Shown: one piece after another, positions 36,586 through 45,048 of the stretch
Layout: the number at the start of each line of letters is the position of its first letter
How positions within the stretch are numbered: position 1 is the stretch's first letter
From: an uncultured Bacteroidaceae bacterium
GTDB lineage: Bacteria; Bacteroidota; Bacteroidia; Bacteroidales; Bacteroidaceae
Direction: 5' to 3'
NCBI GenBank assembly: GCA_944320785.1
Contig: CALUIR010000005.1
Location: forward strand, 22,080 to 86,079
Length of the DNA stretch: 64,000 nt
Program-made: the position numbers and the translations under genes
Notes under the pieces: generated by a model
The model's database searches: none
Seen by the model: only the letters and a program-made list of their open reading frames with translations
What the model was told of the DNA's origin: nothing

Positions 36586-37630
36586 GTTGGTAGTCTCCTT
36601 TCTCTTTGGATATGGTGTAACCGATGCGGTTCAATCGTTGTTCCAGTTCGTGCAGCCCGCCGGCGCTCTCCGCGCCGGTGCAGGCTTTGTGGGCGTAGAG
36701 GGCGTAAAGCTCCCTCTTGGCGGGTGGCGACAGGTTGGGCATCACCACGTTGGCGCCGGCCTGTATGCCCCGTTCGCGCCCGTCCGGGCAGAGGGTGGCC
36801 AGCGCCGTGGTGGCGGGCAGCAGCACGCCGGGCAGCATCAGGCGGAGGATGGAAAGCAAGCGCAGCGTCATGTCCACGCTCCCGGCGGGGTGGCGGGCGA
36901 AAGGGGTGTCGCGGTGGGGGATGAACGGCCCTATGCCCACCATCTCCGGGCGGAATGCCTCGATGAAGAGGAGGTCCTCCACGAGGTGGGCCGTGGTCTG
37001 CCCGGGGCTGCCCACCATCATCCCCGTGCCGGTCTGGTAGCCGAGTTCCTTGAGCAACCGCAGGCATTCCAGCCGGTGGCGGAGCGACATCCCCGGCGGG
37101 TGCAGGGCGGCGTAGTGCGCCCCGTTCCGCGTCTCGTGCCGGAGCAGGTAGCGCGTGGCGCCCGCCTGTCGGAACAGGGCGTAGGCTTCCCGGCTCCTTT
37201 CGCCCACGGAGAGGGTGATGGCGCAGTCGGGGAACTCCCGGTGTATGGTTTCCACCAAGGCGGCCAATGGGCGGTCTGCCGAGGGGGGCATTTCGCCGCT
37301 TTGCAGCACGAAGGTGCGGAAGCCCAAGGCATGCCCTTGGCGGCAGCAGGCCAGCACTTCGCTGTCGGCCAGCGTGTAGCGCGTGAGGGCGGTGTTGCCT
37401 GCCCGTATGCCGCAGTAGTAGCAGTCGTTGCGGCAGCGGTTGCTTGTCTCGATAAGCCCGCGCAGGTATATCCCATGCCCGAAGCGGCGCACGGCCGTCT
37501 CTTGGGCCTTGCGTTGCAGGCGGTGCAGCACGCGGCTGTCCTTGCAGCACAGCAGCTGCCCGTACTCCTCGGGCAGCAGGCGGTGTTCCTCGCAGAGCTT
37601 GTCTATCAGGCGAATCATGCTTCTCTCCAT
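36578..37630 (-). CDS. hydE: [FeFe]-hydrogenase maturase, radical SAM protein HydE
   Basis: Radical-SAM enzyme contributing to the dithiolate bridge of the H-cluster. 350 residues. The SAM motif is CRNDCYYCGIR (about 63-73), preceded by RFGHGIYLRGLIETSN, and followed by GEMPPSADRPL, RHETRNGAHYAALHPPGMSL and GTGMMVGSPGQT, all characteristic. First of the three maturase genes. It starts 27 nt after the stop of the SGNH gene, so it may share that transcript, though I see no dedicated promoter in the short gap. Confidence 0.95.
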   Translation of the reverse strand: MERSMIRLIDKLCEEHRLLPEEYGQLLCCKDSRVLHRLQRKAQETAVRRFGHGIYLRGLIETSNRCRNDCYYCGIRAGNTALTRYTLADSEVLACCRQGHALGFRTFVLQSGEMPPSADRPLAALVETIHREFPDCAITLSVGERSREAYALFRQAGATRYLLRHETRNGAHYAALHPPGMSLRHRLECLRLLKELGYQTGTGMMVGSPGQTTAHLVEDLLFIEAFRPEMVGIGPFIPHRDTPFARHPAGSVDMTLRLLSILRLMLPGVLLPATTALATLCPDGRERGIQAGANVVMPNLSPPAKRELYALYAHKACTGAESAGGLHELEQRLNRIGYTISKEKGDYQHV

Positions 37631-37657
37631 TTTGTTTGCGGCGACCGGACAGTGTCC

Positions 37658-38500
37658 TTACTCGAACGTGGGGGGGTATGCTTGTAGCTGGTAGAAGATG
37701 GCCTTTGCCATGCGGCGGTGTCCTTCGGCATTGGGGTGCAGGCGGTCGGTGTCCGTTTTGTGGAAGTAAGGGGCATAGGCGTCGTCCAACGGGAACAGCC
37801 CGCTGGCGCTGTTGAGGTCTATCACCGGCACGGCCCACACGTTGCCCGCCTCCTTGATGGTGCGTACATAATCGTCGATGTACAGCCCCAACTTGTTGGC
37901 GAAGTTCTCGTCGGGCTGGATGTTCTGGTCGCTGAAGCGCGCGAATGCCCGGTGGAGTGGTGTCATCAGGATGATTTGCTTCGTGGGGAAGTGGCTCTTG
38001 AGATAGTCCATGGCGAGGTTGATGCGCCCTTTGAAGGTGGTGTCGGCCATCACCGGGGCGCGGTGCTTGCGGACGGTGGCGCGAGGTCCTCCCACGATGG
38101 TCTCCATTTCCGTCTCCGTGAACCACTCGCCGAGGGGAAGCCCGGCGTTGTAGTCATTGGTCCCTGCGAACACGATGATGGCATCCACGCTGTCGCCCTG
38201 TTCTTCAAACAACTGTTGGGCTTGCCTCAGGATGCCGGTCCATTGGTGGCCGTTGATGCCGTACACCAGAGGTTCCAGTCCCAGCATTTCTGCCAGGTAT
38301 TCCCAATAGCATTTGGTGGTGCCGACATGTTTCTTGTCGGTGATGGAGTCGCCTAAGAAGGCTACCCGTTTCCCTTTCCATGGATGGTTGGCGGCAGCCG
38401 TCGCCTGTTCCTCCGCCCTCGCGCCTATGGCCGGGAACGGATATGCTTCTGCCGACAGCAGCAATGCTGCCAGGAAGCATGCGGATAGTTTTCTGTTCAT
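37658..38500 (-). CDS. Secreted SGNH/GDSL-family esterase
   Basis: 280 residues with a signal peptide (MNRKLSACFLAALLLSAEAY). SGNH blocks are visible: VAFLGDSITDKK (catalytic Ser in GDS, about 49-60), YGINGHQWTG (about 81-90), VFAGTNDYNAG (block III Asn, about 110-120) and DTDRLHPNAEGHRRM (catalytic Asp-x-x-His, about 250-264). Likely a periplasmic or outer-surface carbohydrate esterase, consistent with the adjacent GH2 enzyme on the same strand (35-bp gap). The sugar target is unknown. Confidence 0.87.
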   Translation of the reverse strand: MNRKLSACFLAALLLSAEAYPFPAIGARAEEQATAAANHPWKGKRVAFLGDSITDKKHVGTTKCYWEYLAEMLGLEPLVYGINGHQWTGILRQAQQLFEEQGDSVDAIIVFAGTNDYNAGLPLGEWFTETEMETIVGGPRATVRKHRAPVMADTTFKGRINLAMDYLKSHFPTKQIILMTPLHRAFARFSDQNIQPDENFANKLGLYIDDYVRTIKEAGNVWAVPVIDLNSASGLFPLDDAYAPYFHKTDTDRLHPNAEGHRRMAKAIFYQLQAYPPTFE

Positions 38501-38535
38501 AATGATAGGATATGGAATGAAGTTTTATACCGTAG

Positions 38536-40968
38536 TTAATGTGAGCCTGCAGCTTTTAATGTGATTTGGGCGCCTTTTAGCAAAGGAGATGTGAAGGATA
38601 TCCGTATGTCCCCTTCTTGGCCGGTAGTCTGGATGTAGGCTAGCAGCCTTCCTTGGTAAGCACGATGGTGATGGTCCGTATAGTCGCTCATGTCGCTGTT
38701 GTTTGAACCCTCCAGGCCCAATAGGCGGGCAGGGCCTTCTATGTGGCAAGCAATGTCATTGTCGCCCAACTTGACGATTGTGCCTTCTTCATCTATTACT
38801 TCTATGATGATGTGGGCAGTGGCCTTTTCGGTGGAGAGGATGGTTGAGTCTGCGTAGGCTCGCAAGGCATAGGGCCGTCCGGATGTCTTGATGGCATAAG
38901 AGGAAATGACTTCTTTGTCCATGTTGCATCCTTCAGCGCGTAATTCTCCGGGAGTGTAGGGTATATCCCAATAAATGATGCCTGTGTGGTCATCATAAGG
39001 TTTCATGGCTCCTACCTCTTTGCCATCGAGCAGGAGGCGCGCTTGGGGTGCATTGGTGTAACATACCACCCGGATAAGTTGCCCAGGCTCGTAGTTCCAT
39101 AGATCTCTGGCATCGGTTGACAGCCATCCATCTCCTGGCTTTATGGGGTAAGTGCCTATGTATGTCATGGGTGTTTCGCTCCATAGCGAGGCACGGAAAT
39201 ACCCACGGGGTTTGGGGAAGCTCCCAAAGTCAAGCAGGCCGGTGTACAGGCCACGTGAGGGCCATTCTCCGGATTCTCCTAAATAGTCTGTACCTGTCCA
39301 AAGGAATTGCCCGAAGATGAAGTCCTTGTCGCGCACGGCATGCCATGCGTCAAGCCCTACGCCTGTTTCACTTCCGTAGATGATGCGGTCGGGGTAAGTG
39401 GCGTGGTCTTCATCGTACCGGTTTTCGGTATAGTTGTATCCTACTACATCTACAGCTTGGGGGTAGGCCGTCTGATTGGACATGACGACTCCTGCCAATG
39501 CTCCTGTCACCGGGCGGGAGGTGTCTATTGCGCGTACGCAATCGGCTAGCCGTTGGGCTATGACACCGATGCGCATTGCGTCTGGTGCATCCGGATTGTA
39601 TCCTCCAAACATGGGTTGGTTGATGGTGGTGCCGTTCAATACAGGGTGCGAATAAGGGTCGTTGGGATAATCCACTTCGTTGCCGATGCTCCATAAGAAT
39701 ATTGAAGGATGGTTGCGGTCGCGGCGCACCATGTCTGTGACATCTTGTTCTATCCATTCGTTGAAGAAGTCGAAAGAACCGTCATAGCCTGGTTCGCCGA
39801 CATTCCACCCCTTTATCCATTTGCGTTTGGGAAATTCCCATTCATCGGAAGCTTCGTCTATGACCAAGAAGCCAAGCCGGTCGCATAAGTCATATACGAC
39901 AGGTGCTTGCGGGTTGTGGCTCATCCGTATTGCATTTGCTCCTATATTTTTTAAGTTCCGCAAGCGGCGTTCCCATACTTCCGGGGGAACGACTGCTCCC
40001 AATACGCCTGCATCGTGATGGAGACACACGCCTTTCACCTTCATCCAATTCCCGTTGAGGGCAAAGCCTTTGTCAGGGTCAAATTGGAGGGTACGCAGTC
40101 CTACATTCATTTTGCAGTTGTCTATGAGCCTTCCATTCAGGCGGAGTTCAACTTCCAATGCATAAAGGTACGGGTCGTCAAGATTCCAAAGGTGCGGTTT
40201 TGATACTTTGAGGGTTACGTTCCCGTCTGCTTTTCCTTTCCCTTTGTTGAAAGCGCAAGACAGGCTTTGGGCTATCTTTTTGCCTGAAGCGTCATACAGT
40301 GTAGCAGATGCTTCCAATTTCCCTGTGGGCGTAATGTGCTTCTCTACTTCCATGCTGACGTTTATTATGGCTCGTTTGTCCGTAATGGAGGTTGCTTGCC
40401 ATCCTATCCCCCATTGGGCGAAATGGATTTCGGGGGCGGCCACCATCCATACGTCACGGTAAATCCCGGAGCCTGTGTACCAGCGTGAGTCAGCATACCG
40501 GCTATGGTCGATGCGCACGGCCAGCACATTGTCTCCTTCTTTCAGGTATGGGGTCATGTCATACATGAAAGAAATATAGCCGTTTGGCCGTTTCCCTAAC
40601 AAATGGCCGTTCAGGTAAACTTCGCTGCGGTTGTATGCTCCCTCAAAATAGATGTAATGGCGGGGCATGGAGTCTGTTATCATGAAATGCTTTCGGTACC
40701 ATCCGATGCCTCCGGGAAGGTATCCTGTACAGCTAGCCAGAGAGGGTGACAATTGTCCTTCAATGGACCAGTCGTGTGGCAGGTCGAGTTTGCGCCAATG
40801 GCTGTCATTGTAATCGTTGTATCGGCTTAGCGAGTCGTCTGAAAGGCTGAAGAACCATTGCGCATTGAATTTTTCTGCTGTCCCGAAAGATACTTGAGCC
40901 TGCAATGAGATGCTTGCTGCCATTGCAATAAGTATCCCGATGACGGTTGAGATTCTGTTACGTGTCAT
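38536..40968 (-). CDS. Glycoside hydrolase family 2 (beta-galactosidase-like)
   Basis: Exported 810-residue enzyme; signal peptide MTRNRISTVIGILIAMAASI. GH2 domain order: sugar-binding jelly roll (KLDLPHDWSIEG, about 60-200), Ig-like domain, TIM barrel (about 300-600) with GANAIRMSHNPQAPV, acid/base Glu in SIGNEVDYP (about 430) and nucleophile Glu in IYGSETGVG (about 531), then C-terminal beta domains including a DUF4982-like part (about 615-700). Likely a beta-galactosidase or related exo-enzyme for plant or host glycans. It and the esterase form a small carbohydrate pair with no SusC/SusD genes in view. Confidence 0.9.
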   Translation of the reverse strand: MTRNRISTVIGILIAMAASISLQAQVSFGTAEKFNAQWFFSLSDDSLSRYNDYNDSHWRKLDLPHDWSIEGQLSPSLASCTGYLPGGIGWYRKHFMITDSMPRHYIYFEGAYNRSEVYLNGHLLGKRPNGYISFMYDMTPYLKEGDNVLAVRIDHSRYADSRWYTGSGIYRDVWMVAAPEIHFAQWGIGWQATSITDKRAIINVSMEVEKHITPTGKLEASATLYDASGKKIAQSLSCAFNKGKGKADGNVTLKVSKPHLWNLDDPYLYALEVELRLNGRLIDNCKMNVGLRTLQFDPDKGFALNGNWMKVKGVCLHHDAGVLGAVVPPEVWERRLRNLKNIGANAIRMSHNPQAPVVYDLCDRLGFLVIDEASDEWEFPKRKWIKGWNVGEPGYDGSFDFFNEWIEQDVTDMVRRDRNHPSIFLWSIGNEVDYPNDPYSHPVLNGTTINQPMFGGYNPDAPDAMRIGVIAQRLADCVRAIDTSRPVTGALAGVVMSNQTAYPQAVDVVGYNYTENRYDEDHATYPDRIIYGSETGVGLDAWHAVRDKDFIFGQFLWTGTDYLGESGEWPSRGLYTGLLDFGSFPKPRGYFRASLWSETPMTYIGTYPIKPGDGWLSTDARDLWNYEPGQLIRVVCYTNAPQARLLLDGKEVGAMKPYDDHTGIIYWDIPYTPGELRAEGCNMDKEVISSYAIKTSGRPYALRAYADSTILSTEKATAHIIIEVIDEEGTIVKLGDNDIACHIEGPARLLGLEGSNNSDMSDYTDHHHRAYQGRLLAYIQTTGQEGDIRISFTSPLLKGAQITLKAAGSH

Positions 40969-41002
40969 GGTTGTTTCATTATTAAAGGTTGTAATCAGCC
41001 CA

Positions 41003-41010
41003 CAAATTTA
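41003..41010 (-). promoter_or_regulatory. -7 element for the GH2 gene
   Basis: Minus-strand TAAATTTG, about 34 nt upstream of the ATG at 40968. No clear -33 box. Confidence 0.45.
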
Positions 41011-41167
41011 ATGCAAATAATGCATTCTTCCGCATGAAAGAGGGAAAAGGGAGCGTTTTTCGTGCGGGAATGCCTGCCGGGAGGGATGGCGCGGGTCGCA
41101 TGGCTTTTCTGCTGCGGTGCATGCGCCTTGGTGTCTCGTGCCGCGCTCTTTGTGCGCCTGAAGTGGC

Positions 41168-41605
41168 TTATCGTGCGTGCTTGTCGGCGCATCGGGCGCA
41201 GATGCCTTTCACCATGTAGTTGATCGAGGTCATGACGAAACCTTCGGGCAGGGTGACGGGTGGTATGTGGATGGCGGGGAAGCAGAATGTCTGGCGGCAT
41301 GACTCGCAATAGAAGTGGGTGTGCATGTCGTCGAGGGTGCATTCCCGTTCCCCGTGGCATGCTTCGTACTTCGATGTGCCGCTGCCGTCCTCTATGGCGT
41401 GGACGAGGTGGTGGCGGGCGAAAAGGCCTAGCACCCGGAAAATGCTGGATTTGTCCATGGTCTCCAGCATGGTTTCCAGTTCGGGGAGCGACACAGGGCG
41501 TGCTGCTGCCAGCATGGCTCGTAGCACGAGGATGCGGTTGGGGGTGGGCTTGATGCCCCTTTGTGCCATCATGCTGCTTGCCCTGTCTGTGGTCGGCTCT
41601 TTCAT
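41168..41605 (-). CDS. Fur-family metal-responsive repressor
   Basis: 145 residues. Winged helix RGIKPTPNRILVLRAMLAAA and SLPELETMLETMDKSSIFRV (about 15-65) followed by the metal-binding dimer domain with HGERECTLDDMHTHFYCESC (about 85-104; HxH and CxxC elements) and a second CxxC in GICARCADKH near the end. Both Cys pairs suggest a structural Zn site. Metal specificity (Fe, Zn, Mn or peroxide) is not readable. Its ATG overlaps the copper ATPase stop (ATGA), so it is made from the same transcript, which hints that it may respond to or control metal handling by that pump. Confidence 0.85.
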   Translation of the reverse strand: MKEPTTDRASSMMAQRGIKPTPNRILVLRAMLAAARPVSLPELETMLETMDKSSIFRVLGLFARHHLVHAIEDGSGTSKYEACHGERECTLDDMHTHFYCESCRQTFCFPAIHIPPVTLPEGFVMTSINYMVKGICARCADKHAR

Positions 41606-44103
41606 CGTGCGGAGAGTTTGTAATCGCCGGCCTTGTTTGCCACTGCTTGCTGGAGTTCGTCCAAGGCGTGTGCTTTCCCGTTGTATTCCACGGTGGCGAC
41701 GGGCGGTTCCAATGTGACGGTGGCGTGGATGCCTTCGATGCTGTTGAGTGCGTCTTCCACATGCTTTCGGCAGTGGTTGCACATCATTCCTTCTACGTTG
41801 AATTCTTTCTTCATGATGTTATCTGTTGGTTGGTTTTCTTCTATGGATGCGGGCGGCGTGGCTGCCGGGATGCCTGTGGCGTGGGCATGCAGCCGTTTGC
41901 CACGGAGCCGGAGGCTGTTGGCCACCACGCTGACGCTGCTGAGGGCCATGGCGGCTCCTCCTATCATCGGGTTGAGGAGGAAGCCGCACACGGGGTATAG
42001 TATCCCGGCGGCGATGGGGACGCTGGCAAAGTTGTATATGAATGCCCAGAACAGGTTCTGGCGGATAGTCCTGACGGTGAGTTGCGAGAGGCGCACCATG
42101 GCGGGTATCTTCATGAGGTCGGATGAGAGGATGGTCACCATGGAGGCGTGGATGGCAATGTCGCTTCCTTTGCCCATGGCGATGCTGAGGTCGGCTTGCG
42201 CGAGGGCGGCGCTGTCGTTGATGCCGTCGCCCGCCATACCCACGCGGTGTCCTTGTGCCTGTAGCCGCTTGACGAAGGCGGCTTTGTCCTGTGGGAGCAT
42301 TCCGGCCTGGCAATGGGTGATGCCTGCCTGCTTGGCCACGGCTTGGGCGGCGCGGGGCTGGTCGCCGGTCAGCATGTGGACGGTGATGCCCATGTCTTCC
42401 AAGAGGCGGACGGCTTGGCGGGAGGTGGGCTTTATTCGGTCGGCGACGGCGAAGGCGGCCAATGCCTCCCGTGCGTTGGCGAACCAGATGACGGTCTTGG
42501 CTTCTGCGGCCCAGCGGGCAGCATCGTCTTGCAGTGGTTTTGGGACGGTGATGCTGTATTGTGTGAGCAGGGCGGCGTTGCCGGCGTAATAGTCTTGGCC
42601 GTTGGCACGTCCTTTCACACCCTTGCCTGGGATGCTTTCGAACTGCTCCACAGGGAGCGTGCGGGCATGTGGGAGGGACTGCACGACAGCTTCTGCCAAG
42701 GGATGCTCCGACATCTTTTCGAGGCTGCAGAGGATGTCGCGCATCTCGTCCGTTGCCGTGTCCGCCCATGTGGCATGGGACACGGCAGGGTGGCCCTCGG
42801 TGAGGGTGCCGGTCTTGTCGAGGACAATGGTGTCTATCTTGCGTGCCACTTCCAAGCTAGCGGCGTCTTTGACGAGGATGCCTTCACGCGCTCCTTTGCC
42901 GATGCCCACGATGAGGGCGGTGGGAGTGGCCAGACCGAGGGCGCAGGGGCAGGCGATGATGAGGACGGTGACCATGGCGAGCAGCCCGTGGGTGAGGCCT
43001 TCCTTGGGGGCGAGCGCCGCCCATAGGATGAATGACAGCACGGCGATGCTGATGATGGCAGGCACAAAGACGGAGGCCACTTTGTCTGCCAGTTGTTGCA
43101 CGGGGGCTTTCGATCCTTGTGCGTCCTGTACCATGCGGATGATTTGCGACAGGAGGGTACCTGTGCTGGGCTTGGTGGCTCGGAAGCGGAAGCTGCCCCG
43201 CTGGTTGATGGTGCCGGCATAGACGGGTTCGCCCGGCTGCTTGCCCACGGGGACCGGCTCGCCGGTGAGCATGCTTTCGTCCACGTAGGATTGCCCTTCT
43301 TTCACGATGCCATCCATGGCGATGCGGTTGCCGGGTCGCACGATGACGAGTTCGCCAGGCCGTGCTTCCTCCACGGGGACGGTGCGTTCGCCCTCAGGGG
43401 TGACGAGGGTCACTGCCGGGGGCTGTAGCCCTGCCAGTGCGCGGATGGCATCGGAGGTCTTCTGCTTGGCGCGTTCCTCAAGCAGCCGTCCAAGGAGGAT
43501 GAAGGCGATGATGACGCTGGCTGACTCAAAGTAGAGGTGCGGCTCCACGCCCCTGCGCAGCCAGAATTCCGGGAAAAGCAGGTTGGAGGCGCTGAAAAGG
43601 TAGGCGATGCCGGTGCTGGCCGCCACGAGGGTGTCCATGTTGGAACTGCCGTGGCGCAGCTGGCGGAAGGCGTTGGCGTAGAACCTCCGCCCGCAGCCGA
43701 ACACCACGGCGGTGGCCAAGGCCCACGAGGCGTATCCCGCCCAGGCCGTGCCTGCGAACGCCATGCCCAGCACTGCCACGGGCGCAGCCAGCACGATGGC
43801 GGTGATGGCCTGGCGGCGCAGTTGCCGGTAGCCCAGCCCGCGTTGCCGTTCGGCGGCCTGCTGCGCCTCCTTGCCCTGCCCTGTCATTAGCCCGTACCCG
43901 GCCTCGCGCACGGCGGCCTCCAGAAGGGCGGGGGTGCAACGACGCGGGTCGTAGGTGACGGTGGCGCAGGCCGTGGCGTAGTTCACGCTGGCTTCCTCCA
44001 CCCCCGGCTGCTTGCCGAGGGCCTTGCCCACCCGTGCCGCGCAGGCAGCGCAACTCATGCCTGTGACGGGGAAGGTGGCTTTTATCTTATCCTTTGCTTC
44101 CAT
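41602..44103 (-). CDS. Copper-type P1B ATPase with HMA domains at both ends
   Basis: 833 residues from ATG 44103. N-terminal HMA (GMSCAACAAR, Cys18 and Cys21), eight predicted membrane helices, LTGEPVPVGK in the actuator, CPCALGLATPTAL in helix 6 (about 390-402, the Cu(I)-type CPC), the phosphorylation site DKTGTLTEG, SEHPLAEAV (the HP pair of P1B pumps) and MAGDGINDSAALAQAD. The pump body ends at about residue 745; then comes a linker and a second, CopZ-like HMA (GMMCNHCRKHVEDALNSIEG, about 770-833). In most Bacteroidetes that chaperone-like domain is a separate protein. Exports Cu(I) across the inner membrane. Promoter region carries TGACGCGCACC repeats (see 44264-44442). Confidence 0.92.
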   Translation of the reverse strand: MEAKDKIKATFPVTGMSCAACAARVGKALGKQPGVEEASVNYATACATVTYDPRRCTPALLEAAVREAGYGLMTGQGKEAQQAAERQRGLGYRQLRRQAITAIVLAAPVAVLGMAFAGTAWAGYASWALATAVVFGCGRRFYANAFRQLRHGSSNMDTLVAASTGIAYLFSASNLLFPEFWLRRGVEPHLYFESASVIIAFILLGRLLEERAKQKTSDAIRALAGLQPPAVTLVTPEGERTVPVEEARPGELVIVRPGNRIAMDGIVKEGQSYVDESMLTGEPVPVGKQPGEPVYAGTINQRGSFRFRATKPSTGTLLSQIIRMVQDAQGSKAPVQQLADKVASVFVPAIISIAVLSFILWAALAPKEGLTHGLLAMVTVLIIACPCALGLATPTALIVGIGKGAREGILVKDAASLEVARKIDTIVLDKTGTLTEGHPAVSHATWADTATDEMRDILCSLEKMSEHPLAEAVVQSLPHARTLPVEQFESIPGKGVKGRANGQDYYAGNAALLTQYSITVPKPLQDDAARWAAEAKTVIWFANAREALAAFAVADRIKPTSRQAVRLLEDMGITVHMLTGDQPRAAQAVAKQAGITHCQAGMLPQDKAAFVKRLQAQGHRVGMAGDGINDSAALAQADLSIAMGKGSDIAIHASMVTILSSDLMKIPAMVRLSQLTVRTIRQNLFWAFIYNFASVPIAAGILYPVCGFLLNPMIGGAAMALSSVSVVANSLRLRGKRLHAHATGIPAATPPASIEENQPTDNIMKKEFNVEGMMCNHCRKHVEDALNSIEGIHATVTLEPPVATVEYNGKAHALDELQQAVANKAGDYKLSAR

Positions 44104-44121
44104 ATCGCTTCTTTTTCGGGG

Positions 44122-44129
44122 CAAAGATA
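44122..44129 (-). promoter_or_regulatory. -7 element for the copper ATPase-fur unit
   Basis: Minus-strand TATCTTTG about 18 nt before the ATG at 44103. No -33 box is obvious in the AT-rich stretch upstream. Confidence 0.5.
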
Positions 44130-44263
44130 GGGAAATGCTCCCGTCCGTGCCTTATATAATGATGGATAATATTTATAGATTTCCGCCGTTCCCTTTGTGC
44201 GCATATATATTATATGGAATAGGTGTGGCGGCGCGTGCCGCCGGTGGTGTGCGGGGGATGCTT

Positions 44264-44442
44264 GGATGACGCGCACCCTGTTGCCTTCATGATGCACGTG
44301 GCTGTGCCTGCATGTCGCGATGTAAGGACTGTTTACCATTCACGAGGGGGCTGGCGGATGACGCGTAAGTCAAGTCCTCCGTGACGCGCACCATGGGGTG
44401 CTGCTGTCGCGCTTCAGCAAGGGGTGCTGTTGCGCGTCATGG
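44264..44442. repeat. Direct and inverted TGACGCG repeats between copper ATPase and hydC
   Basis: TGACGCGCACC occurs at 44267-44277 and 44382-44392; GGATGACGCG at 44264-44273 and 44356-44365. A 12-bp inverted repeat (44379-44390 with 44431-44442, one G-T pair) encloses a loop holding two GGGGTGCTG direct repeats. No gene is supportable in 44130-44560. The sites lie upstream of the copper ATPase promoter and downstream of hydC, so they could be regulatory sites or a hydABC 3' structure. Confidence 0.5.
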
Positions 44443-44560
44443 TTCCGCCCCCTCCACAGGGTGCTGTGGGCATGTCTTGCGGGGGCGGGGAGTCGTTCAT
44501 TTCGGGGCAATGGCGGAGATGCTGCGGGCTTCGATGTCGTGGAATGTTACTGCCCGGGGC

Positions 44561-45034
44561 TTATTCGAAGTCATCGAGTATCTTCTTCACGTCGATGGGC
44601 TGTAGGCGGCCGTACACCTTTTCGCCAATCATCACAACGGGCGCCAAGCCGCAGGCACCTACGCAACGCAGGCAGTCGAGGGAGAACTTCCCGTCGGGAG
44701 TTGTCTCGCCCACCTCGATGCCGAGCTGCCGCTTGAATTCTTCCAGCAGTTTTTCGGCGCCGCGCACGTAGCAGGCCGTCCCCATGCACACGGAGATGGG
44801 GTGCCTGCCCTTGGGGGTCATGGTGAAGAAGGTGTAGAAGGAGACCACGCCATAGACCTTCGACACCGGTATGCCGAGCTTCCGCGCGATGGCGCGTTGC
44901 ATATCTTCGGGAAGGTATCCCATGAGGTGTTGCGCCTCGTGGAGGATGTTGATGAGTTCGCCGGGGTTGTTCCCGTGCTTGTCGCAGATGGTCTGCACCT
45001 GCTCTATGATGTTGCAAAGTAAATTGTCAGCCAT
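44561..45034 (-). CDS. hydC: HydC: NuoE-like [2Fe-2S] subunit of the bifurcating hydrogenase
   Basis: 157-residue thioredoxin-fold protein. The [2Fe-2S] Cys are in SVCMGTACYVRGA (about 82-94) and LDCLRCVGACGLAPV (about 119-133), as in NuoE/HydC. N-terminal helical part has AQHLMGYLPEDMQRAIARKL and YGVVSFYTFF. Works with HydA and HydB in cytosolic oxidation or production of H2 coupled to NADH and ferredoxin. The last gene of the hydB-hydA-hydC order on the minus strand; 14 nt after hydA. Confidence 0.92.
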   Translation of the reverse strand: MADNLLCNIIEQVQTICDKHGNNPGELINILHEAQHLMGYLPEDMQRAIARKLGIPVSKVYGVVSFYTFFTMTPKGRHPISVCMGTACYVRGAEKLLEEFKRQLGIEVGETTPDGKFSLDCLRCVGACGLAPVVMIGEKVYGRLQPIDVKKILDDFE

Positions 45035-45048
45035 GTCTTCAAGGTATG

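Noticed and set aside
36066-38126. 686-codon minus-strand frame
   Set aside because: A shadow of hydG, hydE and the SGNH gene, all of which have full family motifs in their own frames.
44381-44771. Small ORFs upstream of and overlapping hydC
   Set aside because: They lie in a repeat-rich gap or run antisense to hydC, with no supporting motifs.
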